Shown in pieces: positions 26,721 to 38,100 of a DNA stretch of 64,000 bases. The stretch comes from Mucilaginibacter paludis DSM 18603. GTDB taxonomy: Bacteria > Bacteroidota > Bacteroidia > Sphingobacteriales > Sphingobacteriaceae. Within the stretch, counting starts at the first letter, position 1; each line of letters begins with the position of its first letter. Where the stretch lies: the NCBI RefSeq assembly GCF_000166195.2, contig NZ_CM001403.1, positions 124,001 to 188,000 of the forward strand. The letters are read 5' to 3'. Position numbers and translations under genes: made by a program. The notes below the pieces were generated by a model. The model saw nothing but the letters and a program-made list of their open reading frames with translations. It was not told the DNA's origin and did not search any database.

Positions 26721-26732
26721 ATTTAATTTGTA

Positions 26733-26923
26733 TCTCTGCATAGTTGTGGCACACGCCATAGGCGTGCGCCAGCGTAGGGAGGATTTGTTCTGGAAATCAA
26801 AGAACGGTTTTGAAAACTACCAATTGCAATTTCCTATTATACCCGTGCTTGTTTATTTAAATTAAGCCGGACAGATCTGCATAGTTGTTAAGGCACACGC
26901 CACAGGCGTGCGCCAGCGTAGGG
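26733..26923. repeat. U unit copy 6 (with an extra palindrome end)
   Basis: A palindrome end (26733-26779) is followed by a second U segment (26781-26923) from GGATTTGTTCTGGAAATCAA to the near-palindrome. It separates the ankyrin gene from the next module's 3' end. Confidence 0.75.
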
Positions 26924-26978
26924 TGCAACTTACCTTTTTACATAAGGCTTGTAATGTAACACTACCAACTCGTTATTA

Positions 26979-27413
26979 TTATCCAAATAAACTATCTACG
27001 GTAATCAAGTCGATGGTCAACTTATCTTTGGAAAACTGCAAATTCAAACTGTAACTATCAAAAAGATATTTATCCCAATCAGGAACAACTCCGTACAAAA
27101 AACTAAAATCGCCTCCACCAGAAGAATTTGGCATACCTAATAAAGATCTGGTATCCTGTTGAGAAAAAGAAAAATCCAGATTAAATGGCAAATTACCCTC
27201 AAAGCGACTCCCTCCTTTTTGGCTTCCAGAATAAAAGTGTATTCCTTTTACGTGATAGTTCTTATTTAATATAATATCAATTCCCATCGATAAATTTAAC
27301 AGAAAGAGGACGTCTATGCCTTCTTCTAAAGAGATAGAAGAAAAATATTCTTTATATAATTTATCATTCTCTATATCTGTATATTTTTTATCGATCCAAT
27401 TTAAAATATCCAT
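26979..27413 (-). CDS. Putative immunity protein of RHS cassette C
   Basis: A 144-aa cytoplasmic protein: a helical N-terminus (MDILNWIDKKYTDIENDKLY), then beta-rich (YHVKGIHFYSGSQKGGSRFE) with an acidic C-terminus. It starts 7 bp after the RHS cassette C stop, the usual toxin-immunity spacing. No family is recognized. Low GC relative to the RHS core is typical of immunity genes in these loci. Confidence 0.65.
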   Translation of the reverse strand: MDILNWIDKKYTDIENDKLYKEYFSSISLEEGIDVLFLLNLSMGIDIILNKNYHVKGIHFYSGSQKGGSRFEGNLPFNLDFSFSQQDTRSLLGMPNSSGGGDFSFLYGVVPDWDKYLFDSYSLNLQFSKDKLTIDLITVDSLFG

Positions 27414-27420
27414 TTACAAT

Positions 27421-30297
27421 TTATTTAAGTGGTACAATTGATTTAAAGGGAACTGATAGGTCTTGAATTACAAGATCTATATCTTTGTTAGAATATCCTT
27501 GCTTTAATAACTCTGGGCGGTAAGCATTCACATTACTCCTAATTGCCTCTAATGGATTTTGCGAATCAGCTTTTTGTCTTACAGCAGTATTTCTTCCTCC
27601 AAAGGTTTCTGAAGTCTTCATATGCATTTTAGTTTTAATGGCTAAAGTTAAAGAATTTTCCTTTAAGGTACTTTCCTCCAATGCAGTCAATGAACGCCCA
27701 AGTCGTTGTTCTTCTGTACGCTTTAAGGATCCAAAAGAAGGAATATGATCCATACTAAATCCTGATTTAGCATTTTGGGCCTTCAATATTTTATACGGCC
27801 CAGTTTGTAACGGATTTAAAGCCGTTGTATTTGATTCAGCAGCTTCAGTATTTCCATTATTAATAGCTGTCGCTTGCTGATTTGTCGTGGTTACAGCTGG
27901 CTTAGTAACTTCAGGAACTTTGTCTGTGACAGAAGATGCGATCGCTTTAGTATACATTTCACTTTTAGCATTGTCTAATGAAAAAGCCATGAGCATGATT
28001 ACCGCAGTACCATTCTTTTCCTTTTCTTTATAAGTGGTGGGTAACATTCCTAAACGCGTGCCTGTTCCCACCACAATGACATTACTCGCAACACTTTCAC
28101 TGTTCCACCAATTTTTCAACGTTTCATAACCTTGCTTAAGAAGCCAAGCTCCATTCCAAGCACCTTCCAAACCATCTAAATCAATATTTTGGATAGGACT
28201 ATTAGAACCAAACTGATATGGGGTCAATTCTGGATATTGTTTTGCAATCGGATCCACACTCAAAAATCTTCCCAACCTTTTATCATAAATACGTGCTCCA
28301 TAGTCCTGACCTCCACCAGTAATATCCTTATCATCCTCTTTTCCATTAAATGAATACCGATAATTTACACCGTTAGCCGTATACTGCCTCCCCGGCATCA
28401 AACTGCCGAAAGGATAATAATCCTGAGCCGTAGCCACATCAGCTAAATAATCCGGGCTTGCCGCATTACCGTTATCCTGCTGCACACGCCTGTCGGTCAG
28501 CGTGGCCAGTACGTTGCCTAAGTGGTTGTTCAGCTCATAGTACTTCCTACCCAGGGTATCCCATACCGTGATCGAATTGCCCTGGTTCGCGTTGATATTT
28601 GGTGTCCAGATACCTAATCTGCTGCTGCCGTACAGGTGCTGCTCGCGCCACATCGTGCTGCTGCCCGCGATAGTTAGGCTATCGTACAGCGCCAGCGTGT
28701 TACCCTGCGCGTCGCGCACGTACCACGTGGTTTTATTGCCGGCTGTCTTACTGATCCGCTGCCCTGCGGGGTTATACGTATAGCTGATGCCGCCGGTAGT
28801 TTTATAGATACTTTGTATTTTGCCGTATACCGTCCAGTTGATACTGTCGATGCCTGATTGGGTGTCGTGGATCAGGTTGCCGATTGCGTCATAATGGTAA
28901 TTGGTGGCGTCCGTTTGGTTTTTCAGGTCATCCGTATAAGCCCCGTCGCTGGCTATATCGGTTACCGCGTTAAGCCGGTTGCTGCTGGTGTACCCATTGG
29001 CATCCATGCTGTAACGGTAAAACAGGTTATCCATATTGCCCGCGTTGCTGTTCCGGTTAACTGTTTGGATGTTGCCGTTGGCGTCATAGCTCAGGTCTTC
29101 GGCGTAATTGGCCGTGATGCTGTTCCGGTTCCAGCTTGTTCCGCTGATGCCGTTATGCTGCCTTGTATTTTTCAGCCGGTTCAACTGGTCATAGTGGTAG
29201 GTATAGCCTGCCGGGGCGCCGCTGTTAAGCGCACTGATAGCCAAAGTACTGTTGCTGATATTGCCGTTGTACAGGTTCTGCCCCGTGATATCGCCTGTTT
29301 GGTTTTGGTAGGGCAGGTTAAAGGCCGTATAGGTAGTGCCTCCTATCGGGCGGTAGTCGCCGCGGTAATAGCCCAGCGCGTAGCCGTAGGCGTCCCGCGC
29401 TATGCTGCCGTTATCGCTATGCCCGGTATAGCCGTCGGCGCCCATGTCGGTTTGCGGGTTCAGTTGCTGCCCGTTTACGCCTTTTAGCCAGCCTTGCAGC
29501 GTATAGGCATAGTCTATCCCCTGTACCTTGCCGTACTGGTCGCCCAATTCCAGCCGCGCCAGCGGGCCGTGCAGGTAATATTCGTAATGCGCGTCCTGCT
29601 TTTTATTATCGTACAGTAGCTGGCTGCCTGTGTAGCGGTTCAATATCGCCTGCGTGCCGCTCCAGGCATCCGTAAGCCGGTTGTCGGCATCGTATTGGTA
29701 CTGGTAATAAACTGGTCAGCCTTATTTTGCTGGTAGCCTACAAAGTTCACCTTGCCGCTCACCAGGTCATACTCGTAGTCAACCCGTTTCAGGCCCAGGC
29801 CGCCGATTTGCTGCCACAGCGTTTTCACGTTCCCGTCCAGGTCGTAATTATAATAGGTGGCGCTTTGCACAGGGTTGCCCTGCGCCTCGGTATACGTACT
29901 GGCCGATACCCGCTTACGCAGGTTATCCTGCTCCGGCAGTGAGGCGATGCCGCCTGTAGCGAGCGCCGGGGTATCGTAATACGTTTTCGTGATCTGACGG
30001 TTACTGCCCGAAGCCAGGAAGTTTGCAGGGTTGGCTACATAGTCAGGGATCGGGTTATTGTTGATCGTTGTGACGGCCAGGGTACTTGCCGTCCGTTTTT
30101 CGCCGACTTTGGTGATCCGGCCAAGGGTGTCGTATAGTGTATAGATGTATTTGTTTGCCGGGGCCTGTTTGTCGTTCTGCGATACGGTCAGCCTGCTCAG
30201 CAGGTCGTACCAGAAACGGTTCGTACCTCCGTCGGGGCTCCATTGCTTCGTTCCCTGGTTGGTGCTGTTGTAGATGTAGCTCGTCGGTAACGTATGG
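27421..30297 (-). pseudogene. Truncated, frameshifted RHS gene with HNH-like tip (cassette C)
   Basis: The 5' end is cut at a U unit; the first readable residues are HTLPTSYIYNSTNQ. A single-base deletion near 29708 (compare the intact copy near 22806) breaks the frame: the upstream part ends at 29640 and the downstream part (27421-29643, 740 aa) opens only from a TTG. The YD-repeat region is almost identical to cassette B; the core ends GRFLSVDPIAKQYPELTPYQ and IDLDG. The variable tip carries FSMDHIPSFGS, RLGRSLTALEE, KENSLTLAI, MHMKTSETFGGRN. The D-H, N, H, N order suggests an HNH/His-Me-finger nuclease. The downstream part might still be translated; a silent donor is likelier. Confidence 0.8.
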
Positions 30298-30519
30298 GGT
30301 TGCCTTCGGCCCGTGCTTTACGCTCATACGCACACAGGCATTAGCCACTTGGCCGGTATCCGCTGCAATCACTAACCCGGATTTTGTTCTGGAAATCAAA
30401 GAACGGTTTTGAAAACTGCCACTTGCAATTTTCTTATTATACCCGTGCTTGTTTATTTAAACTAAGCACAGATCTGCATAGTTGTTAAGGCACGCGCCAC
30501 AGGCGTGCGCCAGCATTGG
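30298..30519. repeat. U unit copy 7
   Basis: Full-length copy, GGTTGCCTTCGGCCCGTGCT to the near-palindrome (here GGCACGCGCC ACA GGCGTGCGCC). The junction with RHS sequence (CGTATGG then GGTTGCC) is the same as at U copy 1. Confidence 0.8.
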
Positions 30520-30528
30520 TAGCGCTGA

Positions 30529-30909
30529 CTAATGAATTGTACCTGATGGAAATTTACTGTATTTTTCTATCCATCCGTCTTCGCTATACAATTCACCCGA
30601 TAATCCATCACTTATTTCCACAATATCTTTATTGGGATCAATTAAGCTTTTTTCACCTATAGTAAAAGCTTTACTTTGCTCAAACATCCACAGAGCATTA
30701 TGTAAAACTCTATCGATGATATTCAAAACAATTACATCAACCTTATCATGATAGGCCGTATCAATTGAAATATAAGTTTTGAAGATATTTTGGGCATCAA
30801 CTGATTTCATTTCCCCCTTTTTGATCGCCAAATACTCTTCAATTGATGCATCTCTTAGATTTTCAATTATTTCTTTCCCAAACGATTCTAATTTCTCTAA
30901 AGCTTCCAT
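30529..30909 (-). CDS. Putative immunity protein of the orphan toxin tip
   Basis: A 126-aa acidic, mostly helical protein (MEALEKLESFGKEIIENLRD, then DAQNIFKTYISIDTAYHDKV). Its ATG overlaps the toxin stop by one base (TAATG), so translation is coupled. A small acidic protein directly after a toxin tip is the standard immunity position. No family name is assigned. Confidence 0.7.
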   Translation of the reverse strand: MEALEKLESFGKEIIENLRDASIEEYLAIKKGEMKSVDAQNIFKTYISIDTAYHDKVDVIVLNIIDRVLHNALWMFEQSKAFTIGEKSLIDPNKDIVEISDGLSGELYSEDGWIEKYSKFPSGTIH

Positions 30910-31316
30910 TATTTTTTTGTTTTATTCCAAGGTATATTTGAAGGTGCAGTAACATTTTGATTTTTAAGATTTTCTAATGATGCCTTAAGTAAATCGTTTG
31001 CAAAATCTTCTGTAGCTCCACCAGCCATTAAAGCTTCTTTCGCAATTCTTGTTTGCTCAATCAATGTATTAGGTCTTCCACTATTAGCCAGTTCTCTAAA
31101 CAACCTTCTTTGAGTTTGAGTCATCGCATTGTGATCAAGTTTTAAATCCTTCATCAATTTCTGACTTATTGAAAACCCTTTATTAGGGTCGTAAGCTGCA
31201 ACTTCTTTAAATGCCGCTTTTGCATGTATATGATGCCCTCCAACCGCCGCTACTGCAAGCTTCCTCACTTGTGGATTTAAGCAATTTATACGCTTACAAA
31301 TCAATTCATCTCGCAT
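30909..31316 (-). CDS. Orphan RHS toxin tip (GHH-like), fused to MITE-derived start
   Basis: A 135-aa frame. The first 24 residues are encoded inside the adjoining MITE. Genuine toxin sequence begins at GGHHIHAKAAFKEVAAYDPN, followed by KGFSISQKLMKDLKLDHNAM and GRPNTLIEQTRIAKEALMAG and ending IPWNKTKK. The GHH/HxH cluster resembles the Tox-GHH type of HNH/EndoVII-like nucleases in polymorphic toxins; this assignment is tentative. No RHS core precedes it: the MITE replaces it. It is followed by an immunity-like gene. The unit is an orphan tip/immunity module, probably silent as a secreted toxin. Confidence 0.65.
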   Translation of the reverse strand: MRDELICKRINCLNPQVRKLAVAAVGGHHIHAKAAFKEVAAYDPNKGFSISQKLMKDLKLDHNAMTQTQRRLFRELANSGRPNTLIEQTRIAKEALMAGGATEDFANDLLKASLENLKNQNVTAPSNIPWNKTKK

Positions 31317-31379
31317 ATCTCAAGCATACTGGTACTTAGTATGATGACCACAAGCGAGGAAGCTTGCGGTAGCATTGGG
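31244..31379. mobile_element. MITE-like element disrupting a toxin module
   Basis: Left repeat 31249-31274 (GCTACTGCAAGCTTCCTCAC start) and right repeat 31348-31373 (CCACAAGCGAGGAAGCTTGC start) pair with a few mismatches. The element lies exactly at the point where the toxin tip loses its RHS core. Confidence 0.75.
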
Positions 31380-31538
31380 CAATCACCTAACCCGATTTGC
31401 TCTGGAAATCAAAGAACGTCTGGAAAACTACCAACTGTAATTTTCATTAATGCCGTGCTTATCTATATTTATAAAACTAAGCCGGATAGACCTGCATACT
31501 TGTTAAGGCACACGCCACAGGCGTGCGCCAGCGGAGGG
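31380..31538. repeat. U unit copy 8 (5' third missing)
   Basis: From CAATCACCTAACCCGATTTG through CTGGAAATCAAAGAACGT to the near-palindrome and GCCAGCGGAGGG. It separates the main operon's immunity gene from the orphan module. Confidence 0.75.
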
Positions 31539-31554
31539 CACCAGTAGAATTCTT

Positions 31555-32160
31555 TCAATGAAGTATACTTTCTATGTGCTTTTTTATATGCTTAACCAAT
31601 GTGGCTTTATTTGGATAACTTTCTTCAAAAGAAGATACTATTTTAATATTTTTTATTAGTCGCATAAAAGTTTCTTCACCTAAATACCCCGTTAAGGCAA
31701 TATCAATGGCAGTATTAACAACATTATCATCACCATCAATGCCATTAATCATTATATCCATATCAAAAGTCTCATCCTCAAACTCATATAAAATATATTC
31801 CCAATTACTACTATCTACTAAAATTTCATTCCCCATTTCATTCTTCATCTTCCATTTTCCTTGCCAATCACTTTTTGGCGGCTTTGAAGGTAGAAAATGC
31901 CAACCAAAACACTTAGGCGCATTTCTGATAAACTCGCGGGTAAATTCTAACTTAACAGAATCCAAGTTTGGAGAAATTGCGAAATAATACGCATTATCTT
32001 CCCACGGACCTATTTCCCAATCAAAACGGCCAATTTTACTTATACGACTATCTATTTGACTTATTAAATCTATTCTTGCTGGTTCAAGTAATAAATTCTT
32101 TGAAATCGACTTAAACCAATTCCAAAATTCAATTATACTATCTAAATCTATTCTTTTCAA
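31555..32160 (-). CDS. Putative immunity protein of the main RHS toxin
   Basis: A 201-aa cytoplasmic protein with many aromatic residues (IIEFWNWFKSISKNLLLEPA, then FDWEIGPWEDNAYYFAISPN) and an acidic stretch (YEFEDETFDMDIMINGIDGD). It starts 18 bp after the 2928-aa RHS gene on the same strand and is the last gene of the operon. The position fits cognate immunity against the GIY-YIG-like tip. No family is recognized. Confidence 0.7.
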   Translation of the reverse strand: MKRIDLDSIIEFWNWFKSISKNLLLEPARIDLISQIDSRISKIGRFDWEIGPWEDNAYYFAISPNLDSVKLEFTREFIRNAPKCFGWHFLPSKPPKSDWQGKWKMKNEMGNEILVDSSNWEYILYEFEDETFDMDIMINGIDGDDNVVNTAIDIALTGYLGEETFMRLIKNIKIVSSFEESYPNKATLVKHIKKHIESILH

Positions 32161-32178
32161 AATATTTAATTTAACTAA

Positions 32179-35100
32179 TTATCCATGATTAATCAATAAA
32201 TCACTGGCTTCCCTTTTCTTATCAGCTTCCTTTTTTTGTTGAGATTTCGATTTGGGTAAAGTATGGTTGGATCGCTGAGGAATTAATACTGGTCCTACTT
32301 TCTTTCCACCACCATATTTTGCTTCCAGTGTTTTCATACGCTGCCGATTAACTTCTCTTCTCTTATTATCCAACGTTTTTCTTGGAGTTCCTCGCTGATC
32401 CATCGCTTTTTGCTCTTGATACTGCCCCTCCTCAACGTTATCAGCATCATAAGTACCTATTACCTTTGCTTTGGTTCGGTCTCTGCCATCATTTGAGCGC
32501 CTATTTGTAGCTGGGTCTGTTGTATTATTTCGACCAACATATGGTTTGCCTGAATTTGTATATTCACCTGGAACTTCGTATATACTTCCGGTTCCATTTC
32601 CTGAATATGCCATTGCCAGGCCCCCAGCCCATTCAGTAGCCATATCGTCAACAACTCTTCCCCAAGCCTCGTTATCTGAATAGAAAACATCATCAAAAGG
32701 CATTTTTGACCCTTTCCAAATATCGAAGTTTTTGACACTATTTTCTGGTGGAATTACTCCATCAGGAGCTGGGGAATTATAAAAGGTGTAAGATTCGCCT
32801 TTAAAACTCACATGATATTGTAATGGATATTGAATCGTCTTTCCACCTATGTCTTTATATGTATCAACTTGTTTAACTAACTTCAAACTGGTATTCCCAG
32901 TCTTCGCATCTTGTTCTAATGTGAAGTATTTTGCTTCTTCTCCATCTAAATCTATATTAGCTATTGGACTATTAGAAGCAAACTGATATGGTGTCAATGA
33001 CGAATACTCTTTAGTCAAAGGATCCACACTCAAAAACCGCCCTAACCTTTTATCATAAATCCGTGCTCCATAGTCCTGGCCTCCATTGGTTATATCCTTA
33101 TCATCCTCTTTCCCATTAAATGAATACCGATAATTTAAGCCGTTGGCCGTATACTGCCGTCCCGGCATCAACATACCGAACGCATAGTAATCCTGCGCAG
33201 TAGCTACATCCGCCTCATTATAATCAAAGTTACCGCTGCTGTTATAATGTGGCACCAGGCGGTCGGTTATGGTAGCCATTACGTTACCCAGGTGGTTGTT
33301 CAGCTCATAATATTTATGGCCAAGCGTTTTCCATTCTTCGGCGCCGCTGCCTGGGGTGCCCGTGCTTAGGTTAACGTTGGGTGTCCAGATGCCTAAACGA
33401 CTGCTGCCATACAGGTGCTGCTCGCGCCAGTTAATGTCGCCCGTACCTTGCTGGTCGTACAGGGCCAGCGTATTGCCTTGTGCATCTCTTACGTACCAGG
33501 TGCTGAGGCCGTTAATCAGTTTGCTTACGCGGTGGCCGGCGGCATCGTAACTGTATTGCAGGCTGCCGCTGCTTTTATCGATGCTTTGTATTTTGCCATA
33601 TACGCTCCAATTGATGTTATTGATGCCAGCCTGGGTATCGTGTTTTAAATTGCCGATGGCGTCGTACCCATAGTTGTCGTCGGCCTGGTTTTTCAGGTCA
33701 TCTGTATATGTATTGGCATCGGGTATGGCGTCCTTAACGTGCCGCAGGCGATTGTTGGCCAGTTGCCCGTTCACATCGTAATTATAGCCGTAGCTTAAAT
33801 TATCCATGGCCAGGCTGGCGGCATTGCTGCCGTTTCGTGTGGCTGTTTTGATATTGCCGTTGGCATCGTATACATACGTCTCCTTATAGGTCTGGTTACC
33901 GGTATTGATGGCGCTCCAGCTGTTTGAGGTGGCGCTAAAGCCGTTATAGGCATTTTGCCGCGTCAGCCGGTTCAGCTGATCGTAACCGTAAACATACAGC
34001 AGCGGTTCGCCGGCTTTGGGGGTGTTAACGTTACTGGCAGCAATATTGCCGTTATACAGGGCTTTAAAGCCGGGTGCTGCAGCGGCGCTGGCAAAGGGAT
34101 TATTGCCCCCTATCGGGCTATAATCATTATCGCCATAATAATGCAGGGCATAACCGAAGGCGTCCCTGCCGAGGGTTTGGTGCAGGTTGCCTGTGGCTCC
34201 ATCGCCCCCCATATCTTTAGCTGCCTGTAAGCTGCTGCCATTTACACCTTTTAGCCAACCTTGCAGCGTGTAGGCATAATCAATACCTTGCACCAGGCCT
34301 ATCATTTCGTCGCCTAATTCAACGCGCGCCAGCGGGCCGTGCAGGTAATAAAAGTACTGCGCGTCCTTGCGTTTGTTCTCCCCTTGCAGAAAGCTGCCGC
34401 CATAGGGGTTTACTACGGCTTTGGTGCCCGTCCAGGCCTGGGTTAGCCGGTTTTCTGCGTCGTACTGGTATTGGTAATAAAACTGGTCGGGCTGCCCGTG
34501 CTGGTAGCGCACAAAGTTTACTTTGCCGCTAATCAGGTCGTACTCGTAGTCTACACGTTTCAGCCCCAGGCCGCCAATCTGCTGCCATAGCGTTTTTACG
34601 TTGCCGTCCAGGTCGTAGTTGTAATAAGTGGCTTGCTGCACGGGGTTGCCCTGCACATCGGTATAGGTACTGGCCGATACCCGCTTGCGCAGGTTATCCT
34701 GCTCCGGCAGCGATACCATGCCGCCTGTGGCAGGGGCGGCAGCGTCATAATAAGTACGCGTGATCTGGCTGTTGCTGCCCGAGTTTAAAAATAACGTAGG
34801 ATCGTCTATATAGTTAGAGCTTCCATCTACAGGCAGGGTTGTGCTGCTTAGCTTCTCGCCCACTTCGCTGATCCGGCCCAGCACGTCGTACTGGGTATAG
34901 CTGTATTTCGACGGGCTCTGCCGGGCATTTTGCGATGCCGTGAGCCTGCTCAACATATCGTACCAAAAGTTACTCACCCCGTCGGCATCCGGTGTTTTTT
35001 GGGAGATTACCTGGTTGGTGCTGTTATAGGCATAACTGGTGGCCAGGGTATGGTTGGGGTAACTGCCTGCCGTGCGCGAGTCTTCTGCACTGCCCGGGCC

Positions 35101-38100
35101 CGGCACGTTTAATCGTACCCAAATATTATCGGCATCATTGTCTGACCAGGGGGCGAAGCAGGTGTTACTGGAGTTGAACGCTAACACCGTCGAACCTAAG
35201 GTGTGTTGGTAAAAACGGATGTGCTTCAGGGTAGGATAAATATCAGGCAGTTGGATTCCGCTGCTGGTGGCCGTCAGGCTCCATGATGCCAGCGGGGTGC
35301 TACTGGCCTGTATCGCTGTCCACATACCATTAACCCATATTTGCGGGGTGGTACCATAGGCAAGGCCGTTAGTCCCCTGGATCAATACATAGGTCCAGGA
35401 ACTCAGCGGCAAAACCGAAGGTTGTATGGTGGCACGGTAGTGTTTGCTCCCCGCGTTAAGAGTGGCACTTGCCGGGTTGGTGCTTATCGTCATGGGGTAA
35501 ATATCCAATGCAACCGTAGTTCCCTGGATAGCTACGCTGAACAGCCATTTTTTATCCGACGATACTTCGGTAAACTGGCTGATGCCCGAGGTTGGGTTAT
35601 ATAACCACATTTCGATGGCTACTGGGCCTGTGTTAGCCAGGATACTGCCCAACTGATCAAGCATTGTAGCTCTGTCGTTAACCTTTACCCGACTGCTGTA
35701 GCTGCAGGTTAAGCCGGTATTCGCGGCATCCCTGCTAACCGCAACCTGAGCAAGCGCTGCACCTGTAAGCAGGTGTACACCTTCGGGCGGCACCGTGCGC
35801 ACCAGGTTATCGGCCTGATCGTAATAATAAAGCGTATAGTGGTAGTTTTTGGTGGGGATAGCCGCCGTTACCTGGGCCTGCAATTTACTGCTGGTAGCAA
35901 TATAATGTACCTTAAAACTATTGGTAGCATCGGCAATATAATCGTTGTATGATTTTACACCCTTGCCCAGTGCCAGCTCAAGCGCACTTTCTACCGGTGC
36001 GTAGGGGTCGGTTTCAGTGTTGCCATACGATGGGATGTTATACAGCACCGGGTTGGTGGCATGCGTATTTTCAAAATTGATATAGGTATCGTAGTTAATT
36101 AAAACGCCGAATACCTGGTTCATGTAATTAGTTAAAACCGATGGGTAATATTTTGACGATACCAGGCCCGATGGATCGGCAAACTGCGACAACAGATCGC
36201 TCTTTTTGGCCAAATAGACATCCCAGTTGATTTGCTGTGTAAGGTCTAAAAATGCCGGAAGCGTTACATCGTGGTTTAATAAGAACCCGCAATCTGCCGA
36301 GGCTTTGCGCAGGGTAACCAGATCGTCGAGGCTCATGGTCATCACGGCCCCGAAACGGCTTTTAAGATAGGTGTAAAACTTGGTATCGCTGGGTTGCGCG
36401 CCTTCGGGGGTGGCCAGAAAATCGTTATACAAGGCGGTTAATGCATTGCTGGTGGCCGCATTACTTACCATAATGGTATTGCCGGTACCCGATGATTTTT
36501 TTATAGTATATGGAGATGGCGAGCTGATGAGCCAGGGGTTAAAATCGCTGGCAAATTTGCTGTTCACGTTATACATGGACTTGATGGCCGCGCCAAAGCT
36601 TTGATCGGCATTGCCGCTCGCGGGGTTCATTCCGGCCAGGTCGCTGGCCCCAAAAGGATGTTCGGCATCACCACCTGCCGTACAAACCGCTATCAGTTTA
36701 TTGCGTAAGGTAGTGGTATTAATACCATGGTTAGTGATACCGTCTTGCAGGCTGGCTATCCAGGCATCGGCATTGCCGGTGCATGAGTTTGAAACCTGTG
36801 TTTTTAAATCATCATTGTTATTGGCCTGCAATTGAGCATTCTGATCGGCATTGATAGCCCTATTGTTTGTAACAAACGAAGGGAAGCGGCTTTCCTTATT
36901 GCGGTATACCAGACAAGCATCGGTATTAATTACTGGCGGAACCGGGCACTCGCCTATGCCGGTAACTACATCAACGCCTGCGTAGCTATCCAGGCATGAT
37001 AGATCGACCTCTTTCCGCGGGTATACCGGGCCTCCTATATCAATTGACTTTAATGACTGATAATCATAACTAGCAGTGGATTGGCCTGGAAGTATTTTAA
37101 TAGGAATTACCGGATAACTGTCCGAACCGTATTGTGAAGGGAAAGGAAATACTCGATCGGCCACATTGGTAATATACTCCGTCCAATCGCCATTAGGATC
37201 CCAATCGGAATTATTATAATGTGAATAGTATTTAAGATTGACGGTGACTGGCTCGGTAGATGTAACGCTACATCCCTTGTAATCTTTCAAAGTAACGGTA
37301 GTCCGCCGGATTTGCTCCGGAACTGTAAAATAAACATGCATGCCTCGTGTCCATTCAAAATATAAGCCACTCATGGTGTTACTGACTACCTCTTCCGTTA
37401 CTTCCGCGTGGTAATTTAATAGGCTAAGCTTGGTAACCGTACAAACAGAGCTTTTAATATGCACTACCGACGGCGGCAAATTCGACGGAATATTAAACAC
37501 ATAAGGAAAACCGGTATAAGGCAACGTGACCGTTTGCGTAAGCCCGGTTGTACTTACCGTTGATGGATAATAAACCTGTAAAGTTATGGTTCCGTCAAAT
37601 TTGGCTCCAGAGTAGGTAATTTGCGCACTCTGCATGCCAGTTGGTGCGGTAGCGCCGGTATTCGCTACAATAGTAAAGCTTTGTGGTATGGGGCAGCTTC
37701 CGGGTAAGGCATTGGCTATCGGGGCGCCCACATCGCAACCTGCATTCTGGCAGGTGGTTGTGGCACGCAACTGCTCGTAATATTTTTGTTTGAGCTGGAA
37801 ATAAAAATCCTTGTATTGGGCCCATTCCCTATCCTTCACCCTGCAGGCCTCGGCGGGCAGGGCGGCGCTGTTCCATAAATTGCTGTTTGCTGGATTTGTC
37901 TGTGTTGGGTTTTCCTGCGTGCTCCTGTAAATGGAATAGGTAATGTATTGGGTTAGGCCTAAGGTGTTAAAACCGCTCTGGCTAACGTTCAGCACAGCAG
38001 CTGTGTAATTTCGCAGATCCGCCCGCATGGCTTCCTTATAGCCTGCTCCCGGCCCGTTAAAAAAGGTATCCTGATTTAATAACCAATCGGCATTAGCCTG

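Noticed and set aside
30055..30399. 114-aa minus-strand ORF spanning RHS cassette C and U copy 7
   Set aside because: It runs across the repeat junction in a frame different from the RHS reading frame; the true RHS frame here encodes YD repeats.
18099..31538. CRISPR array from the repeated palindromes
   Set aside because: Copies are kilobases apart, differ in length and flank genes; there are no regular spacers and no cas genes.
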